Below, in pieces: positions 42,592-53,200 of a stretch of 64,000 nucleotides of DNA; the first letter of the stretch is position 1; each line of letters opens with the position of its first letter. This DNA comes from Lachnospira rogosae. Its GTDB lineage: Bacteria > Bacillota > Clostridia > Lachnospirales > Lachnospiraceae. The stretch covers positions 124,001 through 188,000 of the forward strand of contig NZ_JBBMER010000004.1 of the NCBI RefSeq assembly GCF_040096455.1, read 5' to 3'. The position numbers were made by a program, and so were the translations under genes. Below the pieces are notes generated by a model that saw only the letters and a program-made list of their open reading frames with translations, had not been told where the DNA came from and did not search any database.

Positions 42592-43866
42592 ATGAAGGTT
42601 TTAGTTGTAGGCAGCGGTGGACGTGAGCACGCCATATGCTGGAAGATAAGCCAGAGCCCTAAGGTTGATAAGATATATTGTGCACCTGGTAATGCAGGTA
42701 TTGCTGAGGTTGCGGAATGTGTTGATATTAAAGCTATGGAATTTGATAAGCTTGTTGCATTTGCTAAGGAAAATGCAATCGACCTTACTGTAATTGGTAT
42801 GGATGATCCACTTGTTGGCGGTATTGTTGATGCATTTGAGGCAGAAGGTTTAAGGGTATTCGGACCTAGAAAGAACGCAGCTATACTTGAAGGTTCAAAG
42901 GCATTTTCTAAGGACCTTATGAAGAAATACAATATACCAACAGCAGCATATGAGACATTCACATCTGCTGATGAAGCTAAGAAGTATCTTGAAACAGCTA
43001 AGTATCCTATCGTTCTTAAGGCTGACGGTCTTGCACTTGGAAAGGGCGTTCTTATATGTGAAGACAAGCAGATGGCACTTGATGGTGTAGATGAGCTTAT
43101 GCTTGACAAGAAGTTCGGTTCAGCAGGTAATACAATTGTAGTAGAAGAATTTATGACAGGACGTGAAGTTTCAGTTCTTTCATTTGTTGATGGTAATACT
43201 ATAAAGATAATGTCTTCTGCACAGGATCATAAGAGAGCCAAGGACGGAGATCAGGGGCTTAATACAGGTGGTATGGGTAACTTCTCACCATCACCATTTT
43301 ATACTAAGGAAGTTGATGATTTCTGCAAGGCACACATATATCAGGCAACAGTTGATGCGATGAAGGCAGAGGGAAGACCATTTAAGGGTGTTATATTCTT
43401 TGGACTTATGCTTACACCAGAAGGTCCTAAGGTACTTGAATATAATGCAAGATTTGGTGATCCTGAAGCACAGGTTGTTCTTCCAAGAATGGAGAATGAT
43501 ATAATTGATGTATTTGAAGCGTGCATAGACGGAACATTAGATAAGATAGATCTTAAGTTTACTGATAATGCGTGTGTATGCGTAGTTCTTGCATCAGACG
43601 GTTACCCACTTGAGTACAAGAAGGGCTTTGAGATAACAGGTATGGAGAATTTCAAGGGTAAAGATTCATACTTTTTATTCCACGCTGGTACTAAGTTCAA
43701 CGAAGAAGGCAAGGTTGTTACTAATGGTGGACGAGTTCTTGGCGTAACAGCATTAGGTGAGGATTTAAAGAAAGCCCGTGCTAATGCTTATGAAGCGACA
43801 GAATGGGTTAATTTTGATAATAAATATATGCGTCACGATATAGGTAAAGCTATAGACGAAGCATAA
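42592..43866 (+). CDS. purD: Phosphoribosylamine-glycine ligase
   Basis: A 424-aa ATP-grasp enzyme making GAR from phosphoribosylamine and glycine. It starts KVLVVGSGGREHAICWKI, then VLKADGLALGKGV, VVEEFMTGREVSVL, NTGGMGNFSPSPF and EYNARFGDPEAQVVLPR. Start ATG 42592, 5 nt after GGAGGAAGAACA; the TTG at 42577 would include the SD. A hairpin follows the stop. Confidence 0.97.
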   Translation: MKVLVVGSGGREHAICWKISQSPKVDKIYCAPGNAGIAEVAECVDIKAMEFDKLVAFAKENAIDLTVIGMDDPLVGGIVDAFEAEGLRVFGPRKNAAILEGSKAFSKDLMKKYNIPTAAYETFTSADEAKKYLETAKYPIVLKADGLALGKGVLICEDKQMALDGVDELMLDKKFGSAGNTIVVEEFMTGREVSVLSFVDGNTIKIMSSAQDHKRAKDGDQGLNTGGMGNFSPSPFYTKEVDDFCKAHIYQATVDAMKAEGRPFKGVIFFGLMLTPEGPKVLEYNARFGDPEAQVVLPRMENDIIDVFEACIDGTLDKIDLKFTDNACVCVVLASDGYPLEYKKGFEITGMENFKGKDSYFLFHAGTKFNEEGKVVTNGGRVLGVTALGEDLKKARANAYEATEWVNFDNKYMRHDIGKAIDEA

Positions 43867-43888
43867 TTGTTAATTGAATGTGTTTAAG

Positions 43889-43925
43889 TAACTCCCGCCA
43901 CATATAATGGTGGGAGTTATTGTGT
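43889..43925 (+). terminator. Hairpin between purD and hisS
   Basis: TAACTCCCGCCA and TGGTGGGAGTTA, 12 perfect pairs; only a weak T-rich tail follows, so partial readthrough into hisS is likely. Confidence 0.6.
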
Positions 43926-43953
43926 AATAATTGTAATAATGGAGGACAATGGA

Positions 43954-45219
43954 ATGAAGATTACATCTGTAAAAGGTACTAATGATTATCTTCCTAATGA
44001 AGTAGAGATAAGAGATTATCTCCAGAATGAAATATTAAAAGTATATGTAGAGAATGGTTTTGAACATATAACAACTCCGGTTATTGAAGATATTGAAAAT
44101 CTTGATAAGAGTGATGGTGGAGAAAACCTTAATCTTATATTTAAGATTATGAAGAGAGGCGACAAGCTTGACAAGGCACTTGCAAGCGGAGTTACTTCAC
44201 AGAATGAAAATGTTCTTGCGGATATGGGCTTAAGATATGACCTTACACTTCCTTTAAGCAGATATTTTGCTAATAATAAGGATAAGCTTACACTTCCAAT
44301 GAAGTGTATACAGATGGACAGAGTGTACAGGGCAGAACGTCCACAGAAGGGCAGATTAAGAGAATTCGTACAGTGTGATATAGATATTATAGGTTCTGAT
44401 TCAAGAGATTCAGAGGTTGAGCTTATACTTATAACAACTAAGGCACTTAAAGCTATAGGAATGAAGAACTTTAAGGTTAAAGTTAATGACAGACGACTTT
44501 TAAGAGCATTTCTTATGGACTGCGGATTTGAAGAAAGCCAGCTTGACAGTGTATGTATAACATTTGATAAGATGGATAAGATTGGTCTTGAAGGCGTTAA
44601 GAATGAACTTGAGGAGAAGGAATTCGCAGAAGCAGCTATAGCCAAGTTTACAGGATTTCTTGCAAATGTAAGCAATCCACAGGAGATTTCTTTAGAGTCA
44701 GTTAAAGATATTCTTGTAGATAAAGCACCAGCAGAAAGCCTTGAATATATTATGAAGTCAGTTAATGAGCTTTGTAATGGCGAGTTCGATGTTGTATTCG
44801 ACCTTTCATTAGTAAGAGGACAGGGATACTACACAGGAACTGTATTTGAGGTTGAAAGCATTGACTTTAAGGGTGCTATTGCAGGTGGGGGAAGATATGA
44901 TAACCTTATTGGCAAGTTCTTAGGACAGCAGGTAAGTGCAGTAGGATTTTCTATCGGATTTGAGAGAATATTCTCTATACTTATGGAACACGGAATTGAC
45001 CTTCCTAATAAGGGCAATAAGATAGCAGTAATGTATGATGAGGGCGAGCTTACAGCAGCTTATAAGCTTGCAGAAAAGTACAGGGCAGAAGGCAAGATAT
45101 GTTCGCTTTATGTTAAGCCAAAGAAGATGGGCAAGTTCTTAGGAAAGCTTGAAGAAAGAGGTTATGCAGGCTTTATTAATGTAAGTAATGATGACGGGAT
45201 AAGTTATTTTGAGAACTAA
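43954..45219 (+). CDS. hisS: Histidyl-tRNA synthetase
   Basis: A 421-aa class II synthetase. Motif 2 is CIQMDRVYRAERPQKGRLREFVQCDIDI (given by its ends), with the histidine-binding LVRGQGYYTGTVFEV and motif 3 AVGFSIGFERIF; SIKGTNDY-type start KGTNDYLPNE. The QG in RGQGYY replaces the usual LD of RGLDYY. This may mark a divergent HisRS subgroup; HisZ is a less likely alternative because the catalytic motifs and an anticodon-binding end are present. Start ATG 43954; the ATG at 43939 is part of ATGGAGG. Confidence 0.88.
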   Translation: MKITSVKGTNDYLPNEVEIRDYLQNEILKVYVENGFEHITTPVIEDIENLDKSDGGENLNLIFKIMKRGDKLDKALASGVTSQNENVLADMGLRYDLTLPLSRYFANNKDKLTLPMKCIQMDRVYRAERPQKGRLREFVQCDIDIIGSDSRDSEVELILITTKALKAIGMKNFKVKVNDRRLLRAFLMDCGFEESQLDSVCITFDKMDKIGLEGVKNELEEKEFAEAAIAKFTGFLANVSNPQEISLESVKDILVDKAPAESLEYIMKSVNELCNGEFDVVFDLSLVRGQGYYTGTVFEVESIDFKGAIAGGGRYDNLIGKFLGQQVSAVGFSIGFERIFSILMEHGIDLPNKGNKIAVMYDEGELTAAYKLAEKYRAEGKICSLYVKPKKMGKFLGKLEERGYAGFINVSNDDGISYFEN

Positions 45220-45231
45220 TAATTAAAATAG

Positions 45232-45283
45232 AACTTCGGGTAATCTATGAACAAACTGGATATAGATTACCCGAAGTTTTTAC
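45232..45283 (+). terminator. Strong terminator after hisS
   Basis: AACTTCGGGTAATCTAT and ATAGATTACCCGAAGTT, 17 perfect pairs, then TTTTTA. Confidence 0.93.
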
Positions 45284-45365
45284 ATACGTCTGTATAGAAA
45301 GAGTGTTACAGACAGCTGTGTCTGATGTAAAAAGTTTATCTGAAAGACTTAAATGCCTTACGCAG

Positions 45366-45839
45366 TTAGTTCCTTGCCTTGGCAAGTGCACTGTCTATAG
45401 CTGATAACAGCATAGTTGCTGTATATTTACTGCTTGCATTGTAGGTGATATTATCTGTTGAGCCGTTGTTGATAACGGCGGTCTTTATCTCATCAAATGA
45501 AGAATTAAGCATAGGATACATAGTCTGCACGGACTCTGAAAGATTAACCATTTCGATATTGTTGATATTGTCGGAGTCAACTGTAACCTGAATATCTATA
45601 GGAGTACCATTAAGAAGTATTGAGGAAGTGTATACACCTGGTGAATATGTAGGACAAGATGTATTCTTTTTTACTGTGTCAGTGCTGGTGCTTATATTAA
45701 CACCTGTACTTTTGGCAGCATCTGAACTGCTTCCGCCAAATATAAATATTGCCGCTAATATAATAAGAGCAGCAATTACGCATACCATAATTATCAGTTT
45801 CTTAAGTGGAATTACCACAATCCTGGTTGAACCGCTCAT
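45366..45839 (-). CDS. Membrane-anchored FMN_bind-like protein
   Basis: A 157-aa protein with one N-terminal anchor helix (LIIMVCVIAALIILAAIFIF) and a Ser/Thr-rich linker. The extracytoplasmic domain (YSPGVYTSSILLNGTPIDIQ, then VTVDSDNINNIEMVNLSE and a SKYTATMLLSAIDSALAKA end) has the beta-strand order and terminal Thr/helix of FMN_bind domains, where the Thr takes a covalent flavin. Here the local sequence is SKYTATML rather than a clear SGAT, so flavinylation is uncertain. It is divergent from addB, alone on its strand. Confidence 0.6.
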   Translation of the reverse strand: MSGSTRIVVIPLKKLIIMVCVIAALIILAAIFIFGGSSSDAAKSTGVNISTSTDTVKKNTSCPTYSPGVYTSSILLNGTPIDIQVTVDSDNINNIEMVNLSESVQTMYPMLNSSFDEIKTAVINNGSTDNITYNASSKYTATMLLSAIDSALAKARN

Positions 45840-45968
45840 ATATCCCCCTCATATAACACACATTTATTTTGATAAAATATATGAGCATTCATATATAAAT
45901 AGAACTTATATATGGTATACTTAAATGAGTTTCATTGAATAAAAATGTGCACGGAAATGAGGATTATT

Positions 45969-48900
45969 ATGTCATTACAACTTATACTTGGAGGATCGGG
46001 TGCTGGCAAGTCAACATATTTATATAGTTCAATAATAGAGGAGTCGATTAACAATCCAGACACAGATTATATAATTATCGTGCCAGAGCAGTACACTATG
46101 GCAACACAGAAGCGTGTAGTTGAGCTTCACCCACGAAAGGGAATTCTTAATATAGATGTCATAAGCTTTGAAAGGCTTGCTTATAGAGTATTTGAGGAGG
46201 TCGGGGCTTCTGACTATCCGGTTCTTGATGATACAGGAAAGAATCTTATAGTAAGAAGAATATTAGAACAGCACAAGAAAGAACTTCGATTCTTTAGTGG
46301 TAATATATCCAATACCGGATTTGTGGCTGAGATGAAATCAGTCATATCAGAGATGTTACAGTATGATATAACTGTTGATAAGATAGATGAAATTAATAAA
46401 ACTGTTGATAATAACAGTCTGCTTGGAATGAAATTAAGTGACATTAATGTTGTTTATAGTGGATTTAGGAATTTTATAAAAGATAATTACATTACATCAG
46501 AGGAGATACTTGATCTTCTGTGCAGGAAAGTGCAGGAGTCAGAAAAGCTTAAAGACAGTGTGATAGCACTTGATGGTTTTACTGGCTTTACGCCTGTACA
46601 GTACAGGCTTATTGGTCTGCTTCTTGATATATGCACGGATATTAAGGTGGCACTGACTATAGATACAAGTGAGAAGGTTAATGTCAATGAGGGCATTGAG
46701 AACCTTTTCTATATGACTAAGGATACAGTGGCACATTTGTATAAGATATGTGATGAACAGCATATTAATATAGAAAATGCTGTGATGATTGATGATGATA
46801 ATATATCACGTTTTAAGTCGTCAAAGGAGCTTGCATTTCTTGAAAAGAATATATTCAGGGCTGGAAGCAGGCATTATAATGGTGAAGTAAATGATATAGC
46901 TTTGTATGCAGGGACAACGCCGAAGGACGAATTGCAGTATATAACAGGAAAGATACTTGAGCTTACACGTCTGTCAGGCTACAGATACAGTGATATAGCG
47001 GTTGTTACAGGTGATATTGGTGTGTATGGAAAGCTTGCCGCTAATATATTTTCCCAGAATGAAATACCATTTTTCTTAGACCAGAAACGTCATATAACAG
47101 ATAACTGCTTAGTGGAAATGATTACCGCAGTACTTGATATTATCGAGAAGAATTATGCCTATGACAGTATGTTCAGATATCTAAGAACAGGATTTACCCA
47201 ACTTACAAGAGATGAGATAGATATTCTTGATAATTATTGTCTTGCGGTTGGCATAAAGGGCAGGAAGCAGTGGAACAATGAATGGATAAGAAAGTTCAGG
47301 ACAGGAAGGGAAGATACAGACCTTGGACTTCTTAACAGATTAAGACGCGAAGTCATTACTCCAATAGATGTTCTTCACAAAGATATTAAGGAGGCAGATG
47401 GAAATGTAGATGCCATTACCAGGGCTTTATATGAATTCATAGCCGGACTTGATTGTGAAAGGAAGCTGTCATCTATAGATGTGGATAGTGAAGAATATGG
47501 ACAGATATATAAGAAGATAATAGAACTATTAGATAAGATAGTTGAATTATTAGGCAGTGAGAAGGTTACATTAAAAGAATACAACAGCATTATAGCATCT
47601 GGATTGGAGGAGATTAAGATAGGACTTATACCTCCGGCTAACGACTGCGTTGTAATAGGTGATATTGAGAGAACAAGACTTGATAATATAAAGGTAATGT
47701 TCTTTGCTGGCGTTAATGATGGGTATGTTCCAAAAAAAAGCGACAACAGAAGCGTTCTTTCAGAAACAGACAGGGACAGGCTTAAGGGTATGGACGTATC
47801 ATTATCAATGTCAGTCAGGGAAAAAGCGTTTATTCAGAGATTTTATTTATACCTTATTATGACAAAGACATCAGAAAAGCTTTATATAACTTATGCACGC
47901 AATGGCATGGATATGAAAGCTGTTCTTCCTTCTTACATAATAAGAATGATTAAGAAAATGTTTCCGCTTGTTAAAGAGTACGCAAGAGAGGATACATTTG
48001 CAGAACACGCATATATACGAATTCCAAAAGCAGACATTGTATGGAGCGAGGGCAATCTTAATAAAGTGCTTGCAGAGGGAATTGCACTTGAATTATATGG
48101 AAGGGAGCTTACAGGAAGCGTAACATCATTTGAACAGTTCGCTTCGTGCCAGTTCGCATATTTCTGCCAGTATGGACTTGGGCTTAAAGAGAGGGAAGAA
48201 TATCAGTTTGCGGTTAATGACTTTGGTACAATTCTTCACGCTGTAATTGAAGATGTGTCAAAAAATATAAAGCAGAACAATAAATCCTTCGTGCTTTTAA
48301 GTGATGAGGAAAGAAGCCAGATGGTATCAGAGAGTATCAATGCAATAGCTGAGAATTATGGCAATACGATACTTAAGGACTCAAGCCGTAATGAGTATCT
48401 TATACAGAGAATGAAGAATTACGCTGACAGGACACTGTGGGCAATTGGAAAGCAGCTTGCTGACGGAATATTCAGGCCAGATGCATTTGAGAAGGGATTT
48501 CTTACACAGATAGAAGAACTTCCGCACGATGTACTATTTTATATGAAGGGCAAGATAGACCGGATAGATGTGTGCGATGATGACGAAAATTTATATATCA
48601 AAGTAGTGGATTACAAGACAGGACAGTCAGATTTTAACCTTTTAAAGACATATTATGGCTTGAAAATCCAGCTCCTTACATATATGAGGGAAGCAATGAT
48701 ATATGAAAAGAAGAAATATGGTGACAAGAATATAATTCCAGCAGGGCTTTTATATTATAATATTCAGGACCCGATAGTTGAGGCGAAGAAAGATGATGAC
48801 GAGGTCGAGGCACTTATAAGAAAAGAATTAAGAATGAAGGGCGTTGTTAATTCTAATAAGAATATTATAAGTATGATGGATTCAACAGAGGGTTCATCTG

Positions 48901-49304
48901 TTAATATTCCTATCAGTTACAATAAATCTGGTGAACTTGATATGCGATACAGCAGGGTTATGACAACTGATGAGTTCGATAAGCTTGGTGAATATGTTGA
49001 TAAAGAAAATGTCAATAACGCAGGAAAGATACTTAATGGAAGCATTAATATCAATCCGTATATTAAGGGTAATGAGAACAGTTGTACTTATTGTCAGTAT
49101 AACAGTGTGTGTGGATTTAGCACAGATATGCCGGGTACAAGTTATCGAAGACTTTCCAATTTAAGCAAAGAAGATATATGGAAATTAATAGATGAGAATA
49201 ACAGCGGTGAAGCGTACAGCAGTAGTAAAGAGCATAACAGTACAGAAAAGTATAACGATAGTGAAGAATATAACAAAGAAACTGACAGTAATTCAGAGGT
49301 GTAA
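45969..49304 (+). CDS. addB: ATP-dependent helicase/nuclease subunit B
   Basis: An 1111-aa subunit of the AddAB complex, which resects DNA ends for recombination repair. Walker A GGSGAGKST lies near residue 10. The C-terminal nuclease domain has VVDYKTG, and the Fe-S cysteines are a Cys in FASCQFAYFCQYGLG and the group CTYCQYNSVC. It ends in a Ser/Asn/Glu-rich tail of about 30 residues (SSSKEHNSTEKYN onward) that looks like expanded low-complexity sequence. Start ATG 45969 after GAAATGAGG. TAATG overlap with addA. Confidence 0.95.
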   Translation: MSLQLILGGSGAGKSTYLYSSIIEESINNPDTDYIIIVPEQYTMATQKRVVELHPRKGILNIDVISFERLAYRVFEEVGASDYPVLDDTGKNLIVRRILEQHKKELRFFSGNISNTGFVAEMKSVISEMLQYDITVDKIDEINKTVDNNSLLGMKLSDINVVYSGFRNFIKDNYITSEEILDLLCRKVQESEKLKDSVIALDGFTGFTPVQYRLIGLLLDICTDIKVALTIDTSEKVNVNEGIENLFYMTKDTVAHLYKICDEQHINIENAVMIDDDNISRFKSSKELAFLEKNIFRAGSRHYNGEVNDIALYAGTTPKDELQYITGKILELTRLSGYRYSDIAVVTGDIGVYGKLAANIFSQNEIPFFLDQKRHITDNCLVEMITAVLDIIEKNYAYDSMFRYLRTGFTQLTRDEIDILDNYCLAVGIKGRKQWNNEWIRKFRTGREDTDLGLLNRLRREVITPIDVLHKDIKEADGNVDAITRALYEFIAGLDCERKLSSIDVDSEEYGQIYKKIIELLDKIVELLGSEKVTLKEYNSIIASGLEEIKIGLIPPANDCVVIGDIERTRLDNIKVMFFAGVNDGYVPKKSDNRSVLSETDRDRLKGMDVSLSMSVREKAFIQRFYLYLIMTKTSEKLYITYARNGMDMKAVLPSYIIRMIKKMFPLVKEYAREDTFAEHAYIRIPKADIVWSEGNLNKVLAEGIALELYGRELTGSVTSFEQFASCQFAYFCQYGLGLKEREEYQFAVNDFGTILHAVIEDVSKNIKQNNKSFVLLSDEERSQMVSESINAIAENYGNTILKDSSRNEYLIQRMKNYADRTLWAIGKQLADGIFRPDAFEKGFLTQIEELPHDVLFYMKGKIDRIDVCDDDENLYIKVVDYKTGQSDFNLLKTYYGLKIQLLTYMREAMIYEKKKYGDKNIIPAGLLYYNIQDPIVEAKKDDDEVEALIRKELRMKGVVNSNKNIISMMDSTEGSSVNIPISYNKSGELDMRYSRVMTTDEFDKLGEYVDKENVNNAGKILNGSININPYIKGNENSCTYCQYNSVCGFSTDMPGTSYRRLSNLSKEDIWKLIDENNSGEAYSSSKEHNSTEKYNDSEEYNKETDSNSEV

Positions 49305-52300
49305 TGATGGCAAAGAAATGGACTGATGAACAGCTTAAGGCAATAGATACTAAGAACAGGAATATACTTGTGTCAGCCGCCGCAGGTTCAGGAAAGACAG
49401 CGGTTCTTGTTGAACGAATTATCAATATGATTACAGGTGAGAACAGCACAGATATAGACAGACTTGTTGTTGTTACATTTACCAAGGCCGCCGCGGCAGA
49501 GATGAAAGCAAGAATAAGAAACAGGCTTGATGATATGCTTGACAATAATGAGGCAGATACCAATCTTTTAAAGCAGATTGCACTTATTAACAATGCACAT
49601 ATAACAACAATAGATAGTTTCTGTCTGTGGATAATAAAAAATCATTTTTCAGAGATTGAATTAGACCCCGGTTTCAGGGCGGCAGATAATGGAGAGATTA
49701 CACTTCTTGAGAATGATGTAATGCAGGAGCTTCTTGAGGACTATTATACAGAGGCAGATGAGGATTTTATTAATCTTGTAGAGGCTTATGGAACAGGACG
49801 TAATGACCAGAATATAGAAGAACTTATTAAGAAAATATATAATCTTGCACGAAGCAATCCATGGCCTTCTGAATGGTATAAGGAAACGCTTGATATGTAT
49901 GAAGCACCAGATAATTCTAACAACAGGGCGATAGCTGACCTGTATGAAAGCATTATCAATTCGCTGAGTGATTACTGCCGCAAATATGAATATATGATTG
50001 AACTTTGCCAGCACGTAGACGGTCCGGTGTCATATCTTGATGCAATCAATTCAGATTATATGAATATCAAAAGAATACTTGAAGCACCAGACTTTGATGA
50101 CCTTTCGGTAAGAATAAGAAAGACGGTATTTGACAGATTAAGCAATAAGAAAATGCCTGATGCGAGGGAAGATTTAAAAGAATATGTCAAGAATGAAAGA
50201 AATAATTTCAAGAAATATATTAATTCTCTTATCAGTGGTGTGTTCACAGCAGATATTGATACATTAATGGAAGATGTGAAAGCTAATGCACCAATGATTG
50301 CTATGATGGTAAAGCTTGCTAATGATTTTGCACAAAGAATGGCAGAACAGAAAAAAGACCGTGGAATAATAGATTTTAATGATATGGAACATCTTGCACT
50401 TGATATTCTTGTAAAGAATAATGCTGGTATTATTGAGTATACCAGGACAGCAGATGAACTTGCAGAGAGCTTTGATGAGATATTAATAGACGAGTATCAG
50501 GATTCCAACCAGTTACAGGAAGAAATACTTACTGCTGTATCAAGGCAGAGAATGTCCGATTATTTCAATAATGTATATATGGTTGGAGATGTTAAGCAGA
50601 GTATATATAAGTTCAGACTTGCGTGTCCTGAGTTATTTATGAGCAAGTATGATAATTATTCATCGCAGAATGATAACTGCAAAGATACAGCACAGTATAA
50701 TGACTGCGAAGATACATCATTTGGCGGTGGTGAGCAGAATATAAGTTCTTGTAAGATAGAATTACAGAAGAATTTCCGAAGCAGAAGTAATGTTCTTGAT
50801 AGTACCAATGATGTATTCTTCCGTGTTATGAATAAGAATTTCTGCGGCATACAGTATGATGATAGGCAGCAGCTTAACTGTGGGTTAGATTATCCAGCGT
50901 GTGAGGATAAAAGAAACTTCGGGCAGGACAGTGAGAAAAGCACAGATATTGTGCTTGTTGATATGTCGGGTGATGAGGACGGCGATGGAATAAGGGCAGA
51001 GGCAAGATATGCCGCATTAAGAATAAGAGAACTTATGTCAGAAGATAATGCTTATTACGTGTATGATGCTGACCTTGAAGATTACAGGAGAATAAAATAT
51101 GGTGATATTGTTATTCTCACAAGAACGCTTACAGGCTGGGCAGATGTGCTTGTTAATGAACTGCTTGACTGCGGAGTGCCGGCTATGGCAGATACTGCAC
51201 AGCAGTATTTTAAATTAAGGGAGATAAAGGTTCTTATAAGCCTGCTTACCTGCATAGACAATCCATTGCAGGATATACCTATGGCTTCTGTGCTTCTGTC
51301 ATACTTTGGAGGTTTTACGGAAGATGAATTATGCAAGATAAGAATATCAGGAAAGAAATATTCACAGAAGTTTCTTATCAGGCAGATGAAGAGCATAGCA
51401 GAGAATGAGGACGAGGATTGCGATTATAAGAAATGCAGTGCATTTATTGATAAGCTTAATGCCTTAAGAGATAAATCCAGAATAATGACTATCTATGATT
51501 TGCTGTGGGAGATTGTATACAACACAGGTTATTATGATTACGCAGGAACTATGCCGGCAGGAGCTAAAAGACAATCTAATATAGATGTGCTTCTTGACAG
51601 GGCATCTTCATTTGAGGGAACAAGCTACAGCGGACTTTTTAATTTCTTAAGATATATAGAAAGATTGCAGAAATACGACATAGATATAACCGACTCACAG
51701 GGTATGGGAGATAACGGCGACTCTGTAAGGGTAATGAGCATACATAAGAGCAAAGGTCTTGAGTTTCCGGTTGTAATTGTAGCCGGACTTAACAAGCAGA
51801 TTAATAAAATGGATGCAAGAAGCAGGATTGTTATTGATAAAGAGCTGGGCATAGGTGCTGATTATGTTAATCTTGACCGCAAGACCAAGACATCTACTAT
51901 TATAAAAGGGGCGATTGCAAGAAAGATTGTAAGAGATGGAATATCCGAGGAAGAAAGAGTTCTGTATGTTGCAATGACACGAGCAAGGGAAAAGCTTATT
52001 ATGATGGGAAATGTCACTGACACAGACAAGGCAATGACAGGCTGGAATTCAATTGCTGATGAGATTAGAATGTCTGGAATATATTCTTATGCTGACTGCG
52101 AGAAGATAGACAAGTTCGCAGATATGGTAATTCCAGTTGTACTTACTGGAAAGGAATACAATAAAGGAGAATTCAACATAAAGCTTATTGGTGTGGAAGA
52201 AATTAATTCTTTATTGAACAAATCGGACATTGACCAGACCGGAATCCAAGCGGCAGATGAAAGTCAGGTAGGCGAAAAAACAGCCTATGGAACTTCGCCT

Positions 52301-53068
52301 TTAAAGGAGCTTCCGCCATATATTAAAGACCCTGATGCAGACAGAAAAGTAAAAGTAACTGTCAGTGAGTTAAAGAAAATGCAGAATGAAGCAGATTACG
52401 AGCAAAATGCTTTTGCGGCAGACAGTATCAAAAAGGCTGTGGGCATTATGGAGGCAGAAAGAATTAAAGAAGCGGCTGGCGGTGTTAAAGAAGCAGACGG
52501 CGGGACAGAACCTGAAGCTGCAGACGAATATATTCCAACAGTTCCTAAGTTTATAAGCAGTGAAGAAAAAGAGCTTGTAAGTAATGAACGTGGAACGGCA
52601 TACCACAGGGTTATGGAATGTCTGAATTATTCAAAAGCTGGAAGCACTGAGGATATAAAGAATGAAATTGACAGAATGGTAAGAGAAGAAAAGCTGTCAT
52701 TAAAACAAGCTGAATGCATAAAGCTTAAGGATATAGATACATTTGCAGGTTCATCAATAGGTGAAAGAATTAAGCGTGCATATGCTTACGGCGGAGTGAA
52801 AAGGGAACAGCCATTTGTATTTGAATATGACAGACAGCTTGTACAGGGGGTCATTGACCTGTATTTTATTGAGGACGGACAGCTTGTTATAGTTGATTAT
52901 AAGACTGACCGGGTGTTAAGAGGCAGGGCAGGAGAGGACGAGCTTAGAAGAAGATATTCTATCCAGCTTGATTACTATGCTATGGCACTGTCACAGATAA
53001 CAGGCTTAAAGGTTAAAGAAAAAGTAATATATTCCTTTGCACTGGGAAGAAGCTTAACTGTAGAGTAA
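49304..53068 (+). CDS. addA: ATP-dependent helicase/nuclease subunit A
   Basis: A 1254-aa UvrD-like helicase with a C-terminal RecB-family nuclease. VSAAAGSGKTAVLVERI is Walker A; LIDEYQDSNQ is Walker B, then VGDVKQSIYKFR, VMSIHKSKGLEFPVV and YVAMTRAREKL. Nuclease motifs are RGTAYHRVM, VQGVIDLYF and IVDYKTDR. The stretch between helicase and nuclease (about residues 1000-1090) has repeated Ala/Glu-rich KEA...GG segments. An alternative ATG is one codon later (49307). It follows addB without a gap. Confidence 0.96.
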   Translation: MMAKKWTDEQLKAIDTKNRNILVSAAAGSGKTAVLVERIINMITGENSTDIDRLVVVTFTKAAAAEMKARIRNRLDDMLDNNEADTNLLKQIALINNAHITTIDSFCLWIIKNHFSEIELDPGFRAADNGEITLLENDVMQELLEDYYTEADEDFINLVEAYGTGRNDQNIEELIKKIYNLARSNPWPSEWYKETLDMYEAPDNSNNRAIADLYESIINSLSDYCRKYEYMIELCQHVDGPVSYLDAINSDYMNIKRILEAPDFDDLSVRIRKTVFDRLSNKKMPDAREDLKEYVKNERNNFKKYINSLISGVFTADIDTLMEDVKANAPMIAMMVKLANDFAQRMAEQKKDRGIIDFNDMEHLALDILVKNNAGIIEYTRTADELAESFDEILIDEYQDSNQLQEEILTAVSRQRMSDYFNNVYMVGDVKQSIYKFRLACPELFMSKYDNYSSQNDNCKDTAQYNDCEDTSFGGGEQNISSCKIELQKNFRSRSNVLDSTNDVFFRVMNKNFCGIQYDDRQQLNCGLDYPACEDKRNFGQDSEKSTDIVLVDMSGDEDGDGIRAEARYAALRIRELMSEDNAYYVYDADLEDYRRIKYGDIVILTRTLTGWADVLVNELLDCGVPAMADTAQQYFKLREIKVLISLLTCIDNPLQDIPMASVLLSYFGGFTEDELCKIRISGKKYSQKFLIRQMKSIAENEDEDCDYKKCSAFIDKLNALRDKSRIMTIYDLLWEIVYNTGYYDYAGTMPAGAKRQSNIDVLLDRASSFEGTSYSGLFNFLRYIERLQKYDIDITDSQGMGDNGDSVRVMSIHKSKGLEFPVVIVAGLNKQINKMDARSRIVIDKELGIGADYVNLDRKTKTSTIIKGAIARKIVRDGISEEERVLYVAMTRAREKLIMMGNVTDTDKAMTGWNSIADEIRMSGIYSYADCEKIDKFADMVIPVVLTGKEYNKGEFNIKLIGVEEINSLLNKSDIDQTGIQAADESQVGEKTAYGTSPLKELPPYIKDPDADRKVKVTVSELKKMQNEADYEQNAFAADSIKKAVGIMEAERIKEAAGGVKEADGGTEPEAADEYIPTVPKFISSEEKELVSNERGTAYHRVMECLNYSKAGSTEDIKNEIDRMVREEKLSLKQAECIKLKDIDTFAGSSIGERIKRAYAYGGVKREQPFVFEYDRQLVQGVIDLYFIEDGQLVIVDYKTDRVLRGRAGEDELRRRYSIQLDYYAMALSQITGLKVKEKVIYSFALGRSLTVE

Positions 53069-53129
53069 TTATCTGGAATAGGTAATAGAATAAACTGAGT
53101 AGTTTATAAAATAGTCCGGCACTAAGTAG

Positions 53130-53158
53130 TTGAATTAAATTGATGGATACTATATACT
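53130..53158 (+). promoter_or_regulatory. Promoter of prfC
   Basis: TTGAAT, 17-bp spacer, TATACT, 42 bp before the start codon. Confidence 0.65.
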
Positions 53159-53200
53159 AGATTAGTTAAAGTGTAAAATGATTTAAGAAATGGAGAAATT

